Counted from the stretch's first letter, positions 48,437-58,907 are shown. The stretch: DNA of 64,000 nt from JADKAV01 sp963769435 (GCA_963769435.1 CAVYLN010000001.1:868001-932000); one strand, 5' to 3'. Translations and numbers: made by a program. The notes: a model not told the origin generated them from the letters alone.

Positions 48437-50298
48437 GTGGTTACCAGCCCATCGAAGAAGACCGTCCGACTGAACCGCGTCATCGTGCGCTTCGCCGGGG
48501 ATTCCGGCGACGGTATGCAGTTGACCGGAGACCGGTTCACGTGGGAGTCGGCGGCCCACGGCAACGACCTGTCCACGCTGCCCGACTTCCCGGCCGAGAT
48601 CCGCGCCCCGCAGGGCACACTGCCAGGAGTCAGCGCATTCCAGTTGCACTTCGCCGACCACGACATCGTCACCCCGGGAGACTCCCCCGACGTACTGGTG
48701 GCGATGAACCCGGCCGCACTCATGGCCAGCCTGCCCGCTGCTCAAGCCCGGCGCCGAGATCATCGTGAACACCGACGAGTTCAGCAAGCGCAATCTGACC
48801 AAGATCGGCCTGACCACCAGCCCCCTCGAGGACGACACTCTCGCCAACTACTCGGTTCACCCGGTCGCGCTGACGTCGTTGACGGTCGAGGCCCTGAGCG
48901 GTTTCGATCTCGGCAAGAAGGACGCCGAACGGGCCAAGAACATGTTCGCCCTCGGGCTGCTGAGCTGGCTGTACCATCGCGAACTCGAGGCCACCGAAAA
49001 CTTCCTCAACGACAAGTTCGCCCGCAAACCCGAGATCCTCAAAGCGAATGTGGCGGCACTGCACGCCGGCTACAACTACGGCGACACGACCGAGGACTTC
49101 GTGGTGCGCTACGAGGTCGCTCCGGCGCCTGTCCCGGCGGGAACCTACCGGAACATCAGCGGCAACCTCGCCCTGTCGTACGGGCTGATCACGGCCGCCC
49201 GTCGCAGCGGCCTGCCCCTGTTCCTCGGGTCCTACCCGATCACCCCGGCCAGCGACATCCTGCACGAACTGAGCCGGCACAAACACTTCAACGTGACCAC
49301 GTTCCAGGCAGAGGACGAGATCGCCGGGATCGGCGCGGCGCTCGGCGCCTCGTACGGCGGCGCACTGGGGGTCACCACGACCTCCGGGCCGGGTCTGGCG
49401 CTGAAGAGCGAGACGATCGGCCTGGCAGTCGCACTGGAACTACCGCTGCTGGTCGTGGACGTCCAGCGCGGCGGCCCCTCGACCGGGCTGCCCACCAAGA
49501 CCGAGCAGGCCGATCTGCTGCAGGCCCTCTACGGCCGCAACGGGGAGTCGCCGGTCGCGGTGGTGGCCCCGAAATCGCCATCGGACTGCTTCGACGCCGC
49601 GATCGAGGCCGTGCGGATCGCCGTGACCTACCGAACCCCGGTGGTTCTGCTGTCCGACGGATACCTGGCCAACGGCCAGGAACCGTGGTCGATCCCCGAC
49701 CTCGAGGCGGCTGCCGGCACTGGACCCGGGCTTCGCGACCGAGCCCAACGGACCGGACGGCACGTTCCTGCCCTTCCTGCGCGATCCGCAGACCCTGGCC
49801 CGCCCGTGGGCGATCCCCGGGACCCCCGGTCTGGCCCACCGCGTGGGCGGTATCGAGAAGGCCGACGTGACCGGGAACATCTCCTACGACCCGGACAACC
49901 ACGACACCATGGTGCGATTGCGGCAGGCCAAGATCGACGGCATCGAGGTGGCCGACCTCGAGGTGGACGATCCGGACGGTGACGCCGAACTGCTGGTGAT
50001 CGGCTGGGGGTCCACCTACGGGCCCATCACCGCGGGGGTGCGCCGGGTGCGCGCGCAGGGCCGGAAGGTAGCCCAAGCCCATCTGCGACACCTCAACCCG
50101 ATGCCCCGCAACACCGGGGAGGTCCTGAAGTCGTACCGCAAGGTACTCGTGCCGGAGATGAACCTGGGCCAGCTCGCGCTACTGCTGCGCGGACGGTTCC
50201 TGGTCGATGCGGTCGGTTTCAACCAGGTGCGTGGGCTGCCGTTCACCGCCCCGCTCATGCAGGACGTGATCAACGACATGCTGGAGGAGGTGCGATGA
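48437..50298 (+). CDS. korA: 2-oxoacid:ferredoxin oxidoreductase alpha subunit (two frame changes)
   Basis: About 620 residues after repair; gamma and alpha domains are fused, as in actinobacterial KorA. The gamma part starts RFAGDSGDGMQLTGDRF; the alpha part has YPITPASDILHELS, ALGASYGGALGVTTTSGPG and VQRGGPSTGLPTKTEQ (2-oxoglutarate type). A doubled C near 48735 and a doubled G near 49720 break the frame; removing them joins the pieces cleanly. GCGAGGA precedes the GTG start. With KorB it converts 2-oxoglutarate and CoA to succinyl-CoA with reduction of ferredoxin. The stop overlaps korB by 4 bases. Confidence 0.88.
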
Positions 50299-51270
50299 CC
50301 GAGATCCCGCTCAAGGCCAAGGATTTCAAGTCCGACCAGGAGGTCCGCTGGTGCCCGGGATGTGGTGACTACGCCATCCTCGCCGCGGTGCAGTCCTTCC
50401 TGCCCAGAACTCGGACGCAAACCCGAGGACATCGTGTTCGTCTCCGGCATCGGCTGCTCGTCGCGATTCCCCTACTACCTGTCCACCTACGGCCTGCACT
50501 CGATCCACGGCCGGGCGCCGGCGATCGCCACCGGCCTGTCGGTGAGCCGGCCGGACCTCGACGTCTGGGTCGTGACCGGGGATGGGGATGCGCTGTCGAT
50601 CGGCGGGAACCACCTGATCCACGCACTGCGCCGCAACGTGAACCTGACGATCCTGTTGTTCAACAACCGGATCTACGGCCTCACGAAGGGCCAGTACTCC
50701 CCCACGTCCGAGCCGGGCAAGATCACCAAGTCCACGCCCGTGGGCTCGGTCGACCGCCCGTTCAATCCCGTTTCCCTTGCGCTCGGCGCCGAGGCGACGT
50801 TCGTCGCCCGCACGATCGACTCCGACCGTTCCCACCTCGTCGAGGTACTGCGCGCGGCCTCGGAGCACCGGGGCACCTCGCTGGTCGAGATCTATCAGAA
50901 CTGCAACATCTTCAACGACGGCGCGTTCGACCTCGTGAAGAATCCGCAGACGCGCGACGAGGCCCTGATCCGACTGCAGCCCGGCCAGCCGATCGTGCTC
51001 GGGGACAAACGTCTGGTGCGCGATGGTGACGGGCATCTGCGCATGGCCGAGGAAGGCGATGCGGTCCGCCACGATCCCACCGACCTCAACCTGGCGTTCG
51101 CCCTTTCGAGGCTGTCGGGAGTGGACCTCGAGCACACGCCGATCGGGATCTTCCGGCAGGTGGAGCAACCGACCTACGACGACGCTGTGCGGGCCCAGGT
51201 CGATGACACCGCGAACGAAAAGGATCTGCAGGCACTGCTGACCGGTCCCGATCCCTGGACCGTCACCTGA
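50295..51270 (+). CDS. korB: 2-oxoacid:ferredoxin oxidoreductase beta subunit (one frame change)
   Basis: About 324 residues after repair. Thiamine diphosphate subunit: RWCPGCGDYAILAAVQ, GIGCSSRFPYY, then the ThDP/Mg motif VTGDGDALSIGGNHLIHALR and FNNRIYGLTKGQ with the glutamine-asparagine pair. An extra C at about 50402 breaks the frame after QSFLP; the repaired text is PELGRKPEDIVFVSG. The cysteines of the N-terminal part probably hold a 4Fe-4S cluster. Translation is coupled to korA (ATGA) and to rarD (CTGA). Confidence 0.88.
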
Positions 51271-52163
51271 GTCGCGAACGCGCCGGGCTGTTCTTCGGGA
51301 TCGGCGCGTACACGCTGTGGGGCCTGTTCCCGCTGTACTGGCCGTTGCTCGCCCCGGCGTCGTCGTGGGAGATTCTCGCCCACCGGATGGTGTGGAGTCT
51401 TGTCTTCCTGCTGGTCATCAACGTGTTCATGCGCAAATGGTCGCTGGTCAGGGACGCGCGTCGCCGACCCGCGCACCCGTCGGCTGCTGATGGCTGCGGC
51501 CGTACTGGTGTCGGTGAACTGGGGCACCTACATCTGGGCGGTGAGCAACGGCTACGTGGTGGAGTCGTCGTTGGGGTACTTCATCAACCCCTTGGTGTCG
51601 GTGGCGCTGGGTGTCGTGCTGCTCGGCGAGAGCCTGCGCCGGGTGCAGTGGTTGGCTGTCGGGATCGCGGGAATCGCGGTGGCGGTGCTGACGCTCTCCT
51701 ACGGCCGTCCCCCGTGGATCGCGCTCATCCTGGCGTTCTCGTTCGGCTTCTACGGGCTGGTGCGCAAACAGGCCGGAGTGCAGGCGGTCCCGCGCTCTGA
51801 CGGTGGAGACGGGTCTGCAGGCGCCGTTCGCCCTGATCTACCTCGGTGTGCTGGCCTCCAACGCGACCATGACCTTCGGCGGCTCCCCCGGGAACTCCGC
51901 AATGCTGATCACCGCCGGCGTCGCGACCACCGTGCCCCTGCTGCTGTTCGGCGCGGCGGCCATCCGCATCCCGCTGGTGACTCTGGGACTGCTGCAGTAC
52001 CTCGCACCGGTCATCCAGTTCATCATCGGCATCACCGTACTTCGGTGAGCACATGCCGTTGGAGCGGTGGCTCGGATTCGGCCTGGTATGGCTGGCGCTG
52101 CTGGTCTTCACCGTCGACGTGGTCCGCCATACCCGGCGCCCGTTGGCCGAAGCGCCGGTCTAG
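51267..52163 (+). CDS. rarD: EamA/RarD-type transporter (three frame changes, CTG start)
   Basis: About 298 residues after repair, ten predicted helices. SRERAGLFFGIGAYTLWGLF then PLYWPLLAPASSWEILAHRM is the RarD start; later pieces are VNWGTYIWAVSNGYVVESSL, GYFINPLVSVALGVVLLGES and LERWLGFGLVWLALLVFTVD. Single extra bases lie near 51460, 51793 and 52040. The only start codon at the family N-terminus is CTG at 51267, which would overlap the korB stop as CTGA, in the same way as ATGA and GTGA pairs elsewhere here; a misread ATG or GTG is equally possible. RarD exports amino-acid-like metabolites in some bacteria. Confidence 0.75.
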
Positions 52164-52205
52164 ACGCGGCACCTCGGCGACCGACCCCCCGCCGCGGGGC
52201 CACCC

Positions 52206-53333
52206 TCACTTCAGCCGGTAGCTCTTGACCTTCTTGAACGCCTTGTACTTCGAGGTCTTCTTGGCCTTGTAGGTGATCTTCACCTTGCCGGCCGAACGGG
52301 TCTTCACGCTGACCCGGCCCTTCTTCCCCTTGACCAGCTTGCCCTTGCCGCTGACCTTCACCGTGACCTTCTTGCCGGCGTTGGTCGTGCAGGTCTTCTT
52401 CAACAGCACGACGGTGGAGTCGGCCGGCAACTTCTTCGGGAACTTGGCGCACTTGGCCTTCTGCTTCTTGGGGGCCTTGCAGTAGGTCGTCGAGGCGGCC
52501 CACTGCTGGTACTGCTCCGGGTAGTCGGTGATGATGCCCGCCGGCTTCAGCTTGGCCATCGCCTCCCAGCCCGCCGGGTCGTCGCCCTTGGTGACCAGGT
52601 TGTACCAGGCGTAGAGCGTGATGCCCGCGTCCTTCAGGACGTCCGCGATGCCGGGGTCGTTGGTCAGCAGCACGTTGATCAGTCCGGCCCACGCGCCAGC
52701 CGGAACATCGGACGCCTTCACCTTCAGACCCGACAGGGGGTCCTGGAACCAGATCTGCTGGTATCCGGGCAGCAGGGTCTTGAACTGCTCGAGCTCCGGC
52801 TTGAGGAACGACGGCACCACGACCTGCGCCCCGGATTCCTTGACCAGTTGTGCGTAGAGGTCCACCCAGGTCTGGTTGGGCTTCTCCGGCTTGTACTCCG
52901 GCCACACGGAAACGTTGTTGTCCTTGGCGAACTTCAACACATCGGTGAACAGCGGGACCTGCCCGCCGCCGTCGTCGAGTTGCAGGGTCTTGATGTACTC
53001 GTAGGTGCTCTCCGACACCAGCCCGGTCCCGTTGGTCGTCCGGTCGAGCGCATCGTCGTGCATGATGATCGCGACGTTGTCCACGGTGAATCGCACGTCG
53101 GTCTCCAGGACCTGGACGCCGAGGTCCACCGACCTCTGGAAGGCGACCCAGGAGTTCTCGTAGAAGTACGGGTCCTTGCCGACGCCACCACCACCGCGAT
53201 GGGCGATCAACTGCGGGATGTAGCACGTGGAGGCCTGCACGCTGCTCTGCGGCTCAGTGGCCTCGACGGCCGTGGCAGGAGTGGTCAAACCCGCCGCGGC
53301 AACGACCATGGCGGCGATCATCGCAATACGCAT
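52206..53333 (-). CDS. Secreted glycerophosphodiester phosphodiesterase with Lys-rich C-terminal domain
   Basis: 375 residues. Residues 1-23 are a signal peptide. The GDPD barrel runs to about residue 285: LIAHRGGGG (His, Arg), ETDVRFTVDNVAIIMHDD (Glu, Asp, His) and the lysine in PEYKPEKP are the catalytic and metal residues. It hydrolyses glycerophosphodiesters or teichoic-acid-like polymers outside the cell. Residues ~290-375 are an extra, very lysine-rich beta domain (GKKVTVKVSGKGKLVKGKKG), probably for wall binding. TAGGTT (53340-53345) is 6 bases before the ATG: probably leaderless. Confidence 0.9.
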   Translation of the reverse strand: MRIAMIAAMVVAAAGLTTPATAVEATEPQSSVQASTCYIPQLIAHRGGGGVGKDPYFYENSWVAFQRSVDLGVQVLETDVRFTVDNVAIIMHDDALDRTTNGTGLVSESTYEYIKTLQLDDGGGQVPLFTDVLKFAKDNNVSVWPEYKPEKPNQTWVDLYAQLVKESGAQVVVPSFLKPELEQFKTLLPGYQQIWFQDPLSGLKVKASDVPAGAWAGLINVLLTNDPGIADVLKDAGITLYAWYNLVTKGDDPAGWEAMAKLKPAGIITDYPEQYQQWAASTTYCKAPKKQKAKCAKFPKKLPADSTVVLLKKTCTTNAGKKVTVKVSGKGKLVKGKKGRVSVKTRSAGKVKITYKAKKTSKYKAFKKVKSYRLK

Positions 53334-53339
53334 GACCGC

Positions 53340-53345
53340 AACCTA
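53340..53345 (-). promoter_or_regulatory. Candidate -10 box, leaderless GDPD gene
   Basis: Minus-strand TAGGTT ends 6 bases before the ATG at 53333. Confidence 0.5.
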
Positions 53346-53363
53346 CCTCGCCGCCGGCGCGGG

Positions 53364-53498
53364 TTACCCGCCGACGCAGAGATCGCCACCGTCACAGCAC
53401 GGCTGCAGATAGTGGCAGGCGGGGCACTGGTCCTTGCCCCCTTTGCGCACCATGAGCACCCGTTCACAGGCAGGGCACGGTCCCGGTTCACCGAACAT
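53364..53498 (-). CDS. Small double zinc-ribbon protein
   Basis: 44 residues. GPCPACERVLMVRKGGKDQC then PACHYLQPCC gives two CPAC knuckles 17 residues apart, so one zinc site is likely, plus a further CC pair and a C near the end. Small proteins with CPAC-HYLQPCC are known in actinobacteria but have no assigned role. TAGCCT (53505-53510) ends 6 bases before the ATG. Confidence 0.75.
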   Translation of the reverse strand: MFGEPGPCPACERVLMVRKGGKDQCPACHYLQPCCDGGDLCVGG

Positions 53499-53533
53499 GC
53501 CGCCAGGCTAACGCCGGTCAACCGCATGACCGG

Positions 53534-55082
53534 TCATCCGCGCCGCGCGCCGCCGAGACCGAGCACGCCCGGGTTCAGGATGCTTGCCGGATCGAGCGCG
53601 CGCTTCGCAGCATCGAGCACGGTCGCGTAGACCGGCGGCCGCTGTTCGACGTACCAGGGGACATGATCGCGACCGATGGCGTGGTGGTGTGTGATGGTAC
53701 CGCCGTGTGACCAGAGAGCATCACTGACGCGGGCCTTGATCTCGTCCCAGATCGCGATCTCCTCCCCGCGCTGGACCGGCGCCAGGACCGTGAAGTAGGC
53801 GGCGGCACCATCGGGATAGACGTGGGTGAGACGGCACGTGACCCGTCCCGGATGGCCGCAGAGTCCCTCGACCGCGTTCTGGGCCACCGCCCGCACGTCA
53901 GTGACGAGACCGTCGAGCCGGTCCCACGTCACCGCCGTCTCGAAGGTCTCCGCGAGAATCCCGAGACCGACCAGAGTGTCCCGCAGGTAGGGGGCTTGCA
54001 GGAAGGCGCCGCGCCACGCTTTCTCGTCGCCACCGGGCTGCACCTCACCCCCGGCACACAGCGCCAGCGCGCTCCGCAGACTCCCCTCGGTGTCGACACC
54101 GCCCTCGAACCCGATCACCAGCATCGCGCGAGGGTCGTCCCCGGGTGCCTCCGCGCCGTCGATCAGCCGGCAGTTGCTCGGCAGGAGCCCGGCGTGCAGC
54201 ACTTCCCGGATCGCATCACAGCCCGCTGTGAAGGTGGGGAAGCGCACGGTAGCGCTCGACTTGTGGGCCGGTCGCGGCACCACCCGCAGCCAGGACCGGG
54301 TGATGACCCCGAGTGTCCCCTCGCTGCCCAGCAGCATCCGGTCCGGGCTGGGCCCGGCGCCGCTGGCCGGAAGCCGCCAGGACTCCCAGACCCCCTGCGG
54401 GGTGATCGCGCGGACGGACTCGACCAGATCATCGATGTGGGTGGGACCACTGGCGTAGTGTCCGCCCGCTCGGGTCGCGATCCAGCCCCCCACCGTCGAG
54501 AACTCGAACGACTGTGGGAAGAAGCGGGTGGTGAACCCGTGCTCGCGCAGTTGATCCTCGACCAGCCGGCCCGGCCGCACCCGCCTCGACCAACGCGCTG
54601 CGTGAGACCGGATCGACCTCCAGCACCGCGTGCATCCGGCTCATGTCGAGGCTGATCACACCCTCGTAGCCATCGAGGCCGCGCGGTTCGATGCCCCCGA
54701 CCACGCTGGTGCCACCCCCGTAGGGGATCACCGCGACGTTGTGACCCTGCGCCCACTCCAGCGTGCGCTGCACATCGGACTCGTCGCGCGGGAACACCAC
54801 GAAGTCCGGCGCGTTCGTGAAGTCCCCGCGGAACCCGCGGATGATGTCCCGGTACGCCTTGCCGAGGGTGTGGGTGGCGCGGACATGGGGGTCGGCCGAG
54901 GACAACTCCGGCAGTGCCACAGCGATCCTGGGCGCCGGAAGTCGCGCCCGGTCCAACGCGACGGGGGCTTCGACGTCCAGCGACCCGAATCCGAGGTGAT
55001 CGATGATGGCCGGCGCCGCGGCAGCGGTCTGTTCGGGGGTCAGGGCGACATCGTCGTTGCCCCAGCCCCAGTGTTTTCTCAT
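53534..55082 (-). CDS. FAD-linked oxidase, alkyl-DHAP synthase-like (one frame change)
   Basis: About 516 residues after repair. The PCMH-type FAD domain has VIPYGGGTSVVGGIEP, and FPQSFEFSTVGGWIATRAGG, GSEGTLGVITRSWLRVVPRP; the C-terminal oxidase domain ends RALDPASILNPGVLG with HHHAIGRDHVPW, the histidine-rich loop of alkyldihydroxyacetonephosphate synthases. A doubled G near 54567 breaks the frame between SALVEAG and VRPGRLVED. The substrate could be acyl-DHAP (ether lipid) or a hydroxy acid. GGAGG lies before the ATG; CAGACT is 6 bases upstream. Divergent from the acyl-CoA dehydrogenase. Confidence 0.84.
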
Positions 55083-55137
55083 GCCTCCAGTCTGGTCCGC
55101 TACCCCTGATCGGTCCCGCCATTTCGGCCCGGACGCC

Positions 55138-55143
55138 TAATGT
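55138..55143 (+). promoter_or_regulatory. Candidate -10 box, leaderless acyl-CoA dehydrogenase gene
   Basis: TAATGT ends 6 bases before the ATG at 55150; no ribosome site is visible. Confidence 0.55.
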
Positions 55144-55149
55144 GAAGGC

Positions 55150-56271
55150 ATGGCTGATCAGTTCATGACCGACGAGCGGGCGGCGCTGCACGAGACGGTG
55201 CGGGACTTCACGAGTGAGCACATCGCACCTGACTTGGCCACCTGGGAGGCGGACGGGGACATTCCTCGCGACCTGCACGAGAAGGCCGGCGAGCTCGGGT
55301 TGCTGGGCATCGGTTTCGACGAGTCGGTGGGGGGCAGCGGGGGCAGCCTGGCGGACGTCTACACCGTCACCGAGGCGATACTCGCCGCCGGCGGTTCCGG
55401 AGGGGTCATCGCCGGGCTGTTCACCCACGGGATCGCCATCCCCCACATCGTCGACTCCGGCGACCAGGACCTCATCGATCGCTGGGTGCGTCCGGTTCTC
55501 GCCGGGAAGCGCATCGCCTGCCTCGGCGTCACCGAGCCGGGCGGCGGTTCCGATGTGGCCAACCTCAGCACGCGCGCTGACGAATCCGGGGACGGCTGGG
55601 TCCTGAACGGTTCCAAGACGTTCATCACCTCGGGCGCAAGGGCGGACGTGGCAGTGGTCGCCGCGCGACTTCGGGGAGCGCCCGGAGCCGCTGGAGTGGG
55701 ACTCTTCGCGGTACCCACCGATCAGCCGGGCTATCAAGTGACGAACCGCCTGCAGAAGATGGGGTGGCACTGCAGCGACACCGCGGAGCTGGGGCTCGTC
55801 GACGCCCGCGCCGAACTGATCACCGAAGAGGGTTTCGCCTCACTGGCACGCCACTTCGCGACCGAGCGCCTGTCGCTGGGCGTCACCGGCTACGCGACCG
55901 CAGCACGGTGCGTCGACCTCACGCGGGCCTGGATCACGCAACGGGAGACCTTCGGCCGGCCCCTGTCCACCCGCCAAGTGGTCCGTCACACCTTCGTGGA
56001 GATGAACCGGCGCACCGACGTCGCCCGCTCCTACATCCGGGCCCTGGCACTCAGCGACGACGTCACCGTGCTCGACGCCATCTACGCCAAGCAGACCGGC
56101 GTCAACTGCGCCGCGTTCGTCACCGACCGCGCTGTTCAGCTGCTCGGCGGCATGGGCTACGTCGCGGACGGCGAGGTCGAGAGGCACTACCGGGACGCAC
56201 GGATCCTGGGGATCGGCGGTGGCGCCGACGAGGTCATGGCGGACCTTGCGGCACGCCTGCTGGGTCTGTAG
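55150..56271 (+). CDS. Acyl-CoA dehydrogenase
   Basis: 373 residues of normal length. Flavoprotein with the helical N-domain (HETVRDFTSEHIAPDLATWE), the beta domain signature CLGVTEPGGGSDVANLSTRA and the C-domain QLLGGMGYVADGEVERHYRD. The catalytic base is probably the glutamate in the C-domain near DGEVERHYRDA. Chain-length preference is unknown. The start is leaderless-like. Convergent with the polyprenyl synthase gene after a 93-base gap that holds nothing I recognise. Confidence 0.92.
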   Translation: MADQFMTDERAALHETVRDFTSEHIAPDLATWEADGDIPRDLHEKAGELGLLGIGFDESVGGSGGSLADVYTVTEAILAAGGSGGVIAGLFTHGIAIPHIVDSGDQDLIDRWVRPVLAGKRIACLGVTEPGGGSDVANLSTRADESGDGWVLNGSKTFITSGARADVAVVAARLRGAPGAAGVGLFAVPTDQPGYQVTNRLQKMGWHCSDTAELGLVDARAELITEEGFASLARHFATERLSLGVTGYATAARCVDLTRAWITQRETFGRPLSTRQVVRHTFVEMNRRTDVARSYIRALALSDDVTVLDAIYAKQTGVNCAAFVTDRAVQLLGGMGYVADGEVERHYRDARILGIGGGADEVMADLAARLLGL

Positions 56272-56364
56272 CGGGCCGCGGGCTGCCAGCCGGCCATCGA
56301 TCATGGTGAGGAAGACAAACGTGAGGTGCTACTTGCCCACCGACGCGCCTGGCCGGCGTCCGGA

Positions 56365-57348
56365 TCAACCGGTCCTGTTCACCACGTAGTCGCACACAGC
56401 GGCCAGCGCGTCACGGGCGGGGCCCGCGGGCAGAGTGGTGAGACACGCCCGCGCATCATCGGCCCATTGCCGGGCGACCGTCCTGGCCTCGGCCACGGCC
56501 GAGTGGTCGCGCAGCAGGTCCAGCGCCTCCGCCACCTCGTCGTCGGACAGCGGCCGGGCCAGCAACTCCAGTAGACGCACGTCCTCCGCGCGTTCTTCAC
56601 GCAGCACCATCAGCGCCGCAAGCGTGGGGACACCTTCCTTCAGGTCGGTGCCGGGGGTCTTGCCGGAGTCCGTCGCGGCGCTGGTGAGATCGACGAGGTC
56701 GTCGGCCAGTTGGAACGCCACGCCGATCCGCTCCCCGTAGCGCGTGAGCGTGTCGATCGTCGACTCGTCACACCCGGCGAACATCGCGCCGAACTGCGCG
56801 GACGTCGCGATCAGGGAACCGGTCTTGTCCGCGAGCACGACCAGGTGGTGGGCGACGGCATCCTCACCGTCAGCCGGGCCGACAGTCTCCCGGATCTGCC
56901 CGGTGACCAGACGCTCGAACGTCCTGGCCTGGATCCGGACCGCCTCAGGTCCCAGGTCGGCGAGGATGTCGGAGGCGCGCGAGAACAGGAAGTCACCGGT
57001 GAGGATGGCCACCGAGTTGTCCCACCGGCTGTTCGCCGACGCGCGTCCCCGGCGCAGGGGCGCCTCGTCCATCACATCGTCGTGGTAGAGGGTCGCCAGG
57101 TGGGTGAGCTCGACGACGGTCGCGGCGTCGTAGACGGCATCTCGATCGGGATCCCCGAAAGCCGCACACAGCAGCGTCATCAGGGGCCGGAACCGCTTGC
57201 CACCCGCCTCCACGAGGTGGGCGGAGGTCTCCGTGACGAACGGGTAGTCGCTCTTGACAGCCTCTGTGAGACGCGTCTCGACACGCCCGAGACGGTTCTG
57301 CAGACCGTCGCGCAGCCGGGGATCGGTGAGGAACGCCAGATTCGGCAC
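56365..57348 (-). CDS. Long-chain all-trans polyprenyl diphosphate synthase
   Basis: 327 residues. First aspartate-rich motif LYHDDVMDEAPLRRG and second motif QLADDLVDLTSAATDSGKTPGTDL bind the Mg-diphosphate; GGKRFRPLM and KTGSLIATSA are also family marks. It elongates isoprenoids to about C35-C50; its place directly after nuoN suggests the side chain of menaquinone, the substrate of complex I. The GTG start lies 12 bases past the nuoN-side spacer, downstream gene order nuoN is transcribed after it on the same strand. Confidence 0.92.
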   Translation of the reverse strand: MPNLAFLTDPRLRDGLQNRLGRVETRLTEAVKSDYPFVTETSAHLVEAGGKRFRPLMTLLCAAFGDPDRDAVYDAATVVELTHLATLYHDDVMDEAPLRRGRASANSRWDNSVAILTGDFLFSRASDILADLGPEAVRIQARTFERLVTGQIRETVGPADGEDAVAHHLVVLADKTGSLIATSAQFGAMFAGCDESTIDTLTRYGERIGVAFQLADDLVDLTSAATDSGKTPGTDLKEGVPTLAALMVLREERAEDVRLLELLARPLSDDEVAEALDLLRDHSAVAEARTVARQWADDARACLTTLPAGPARDALAAVCDYVVNRTG

Positions 57349-57359
57349 CGATCACACCC

Positions 57360-58907
57360 CTATCTGATGAACGTGGAGGCCTTGTCTGCCAAGTCCAGCA
57401 CGGATTGCGGAAGCACGCCAAGAATCACGGTAACCGCTACCGTCACGCCGATCGCCACCGCGGTCAGGCTGCTGGGCACCACCACCGTCGGCGCGTCCTC
57501 GGCGCGTTCGGTGAAGAACATCAGAACGATCACGCGGACGTAGAAGAACGCGGCGATCGCGGAGGCGAACACCCCGACGATCACAACCGGTGTCGCACCG
57601 CCCTCGATGCCTGCTGAGAACACCGCGAACTTGCTGGTGAACCCGGAGGTGAGCGGGATGCCTGCGAACGCCAGCAGCAGCACGGCGAACGCACCGGCCA
57701 CCAGCGGCGAGGTCTTGCCCAGACCCGCCCACTGGGACAGTTTCGTCGCCTCGCCCGCAGGGTCGCGGACCAGGCTGACGATCGCGAACGCGCCGAGAGT
57801 CGAGAACCCGTAGACGAGCACGTAGAACATCGTGCTCGACAGGCCCGACGGGCTCGTCGCCAGGACACCGATCAGCATGAACCCGGTGTTCGCGATCGCC
57901 GAGTAGGCGAGCATCCGCTTGATGTCGTTCTGCGTCAGGGCCAGGATCGCGCCGACCAGCATGGTTGCGATCGCCACCCCCCACATGATCGGCCGCCAGT
58001 CCCAGCGCAGTCCGCCGAGGGCGACGTAGGTCAAACGCAGCAGACCGCCGAATGCGGCGATCTTCACACCGGCCGCCATGAATGCCGTGGCCGGTGTGGG
58101 CGAACCCTGATACACGTCCGGCGTCCATTGGTGGAACGGCACCGCGCCGATCTTGAACAGCAGCCCGACGAACAGCAGCCCGATGGCCGCGATCAGCAGC
58201 CCGTTGTTGCCGGGGTCGGCGGCCATGCTGTCGACGATGCCGGGGAACGAGATCGTCCCGGAGAAGCCGTAGAGCATGGCGGCGCCGAACACGAAGAAAC
58301 CTGAGGAGTAGGCACCGAGCAGGAAGTACTTCATCGCTGCTTCCTGGCTCAGCAGCCGGCGCCGGCGGGCCATTCCCGCCATGAGGTACAGCGGCAGGGA
58401 CATGACCTCGAGCGCGACGAACATGGTGAGGAGGTCGTTGGCGCTCGTGAACAGCATCATGCCGCCCACGCAGAACAGGAACAGTGGCCAGACCTCCGTC
58501 TGCATCCAGCCGAGTTGGGTGAACGCCTTCTCGTCCACGCTTCCGGGCAGGGCCGAGGCCTGTGGGGCGAACGCGTCACCGGCGGGGTCCACCTGCCGTT
58601 CGGCGATCAGCAGGGCCGACACCATGGCGATCAGCAGGATCGAGCCCTGCATGAACAGCGCGGGCCCGTCGATGGCGATGGTCCCCTCGGCGGCCAGTTC
58701 GCTGGTGCCCGCCAGCCGGATCACCCAGACCAGCGATGCGAGCAGCACACCTGCCACCAGGACCAACTGGATCCCTCGACGCGAGGCCCGCGGCACGAAC
58801 GCCTCCACCAGCACGCTCAGCACTCCGCCACCCAGAACGATCAGCAGGGGGGCGACGAGTGCGTACTTGATCTCGGGAGACGCGAATGTCTCCAGCACGC
58901 CGTTCAC
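57360..58907 (-). CDS. nuoN: NADH-quinone oxidoreductase subunit N
   Basis: 515 residues, about 14 transmembrane helices, an antiporter-like proton-pumping subunit of complex I. VEAFVPRASRR, the lysine/glutamate helices LTMFVALEVMSLPLYLMAG and FKIGAVPFHQWTPDVYQGSPTP are characteristic. The GTG at 58907 overlaps the nuoM stop (GTGA), which fixes the start over the longer frame. No frame error. It is the last nuo gene. Confidence 0.96.
   Translation of the reverse strand: MNGVLETFASPEIKYALVAPLLIVLGGGVLSVLVEAFVPRASRRGIQLVLVAGVLLASLVWVIRLAGTSELAAEGTIAIDGPALFMQGSILLIAMVSALLIAERQVDPAGDAFAPQASALPGSVDEKAFTQLGWMQTEVWPLFLFCVGGMMLFTSANDLLTMFVALEVMSLPLYLMAGMARRRRLLSQEAAMKYFLLGAYSSGFFVFGAAMLYGFSGTISFPGIVDSMAADPGNNGLLIAAIGLLFVGLLFKIGAVPFHQWTPDVYQGSPTPATAFMAAGVKIAAFGGLLRLTYVALGGLRWDWRPIMWGVAIATMLVGAILALTQNDIKRMLAYSAIANTGFMLIGVLATSPSGLSSTMFYVLVYGFSTLGAFAIVSLVRDPAGEATKLSQWAGLGKTSPLVAGAFAVLLLAFAGIPLTSGFTSKFAVFSAGIEGGATPVVIVGVFASAIAAFFYVRVIVLMFFTERAEDAPTVVVPSSLTAVAIGVTVAVTVILGVLPQSVLDLADKASTFIR

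Noticed and set aside
48437..52163. korA, korB and rarD as true pseudogenes
   Set aside because: Reading frames, motifs and overlaps are all intact apart from single-base steps; decay would also bring stops and substitutions.
56272..56364. Gene or terminator in the gap after the acyl-CoA dehydrogenase
   Set aside because: No conserved frame and no strong hairpin could be found.
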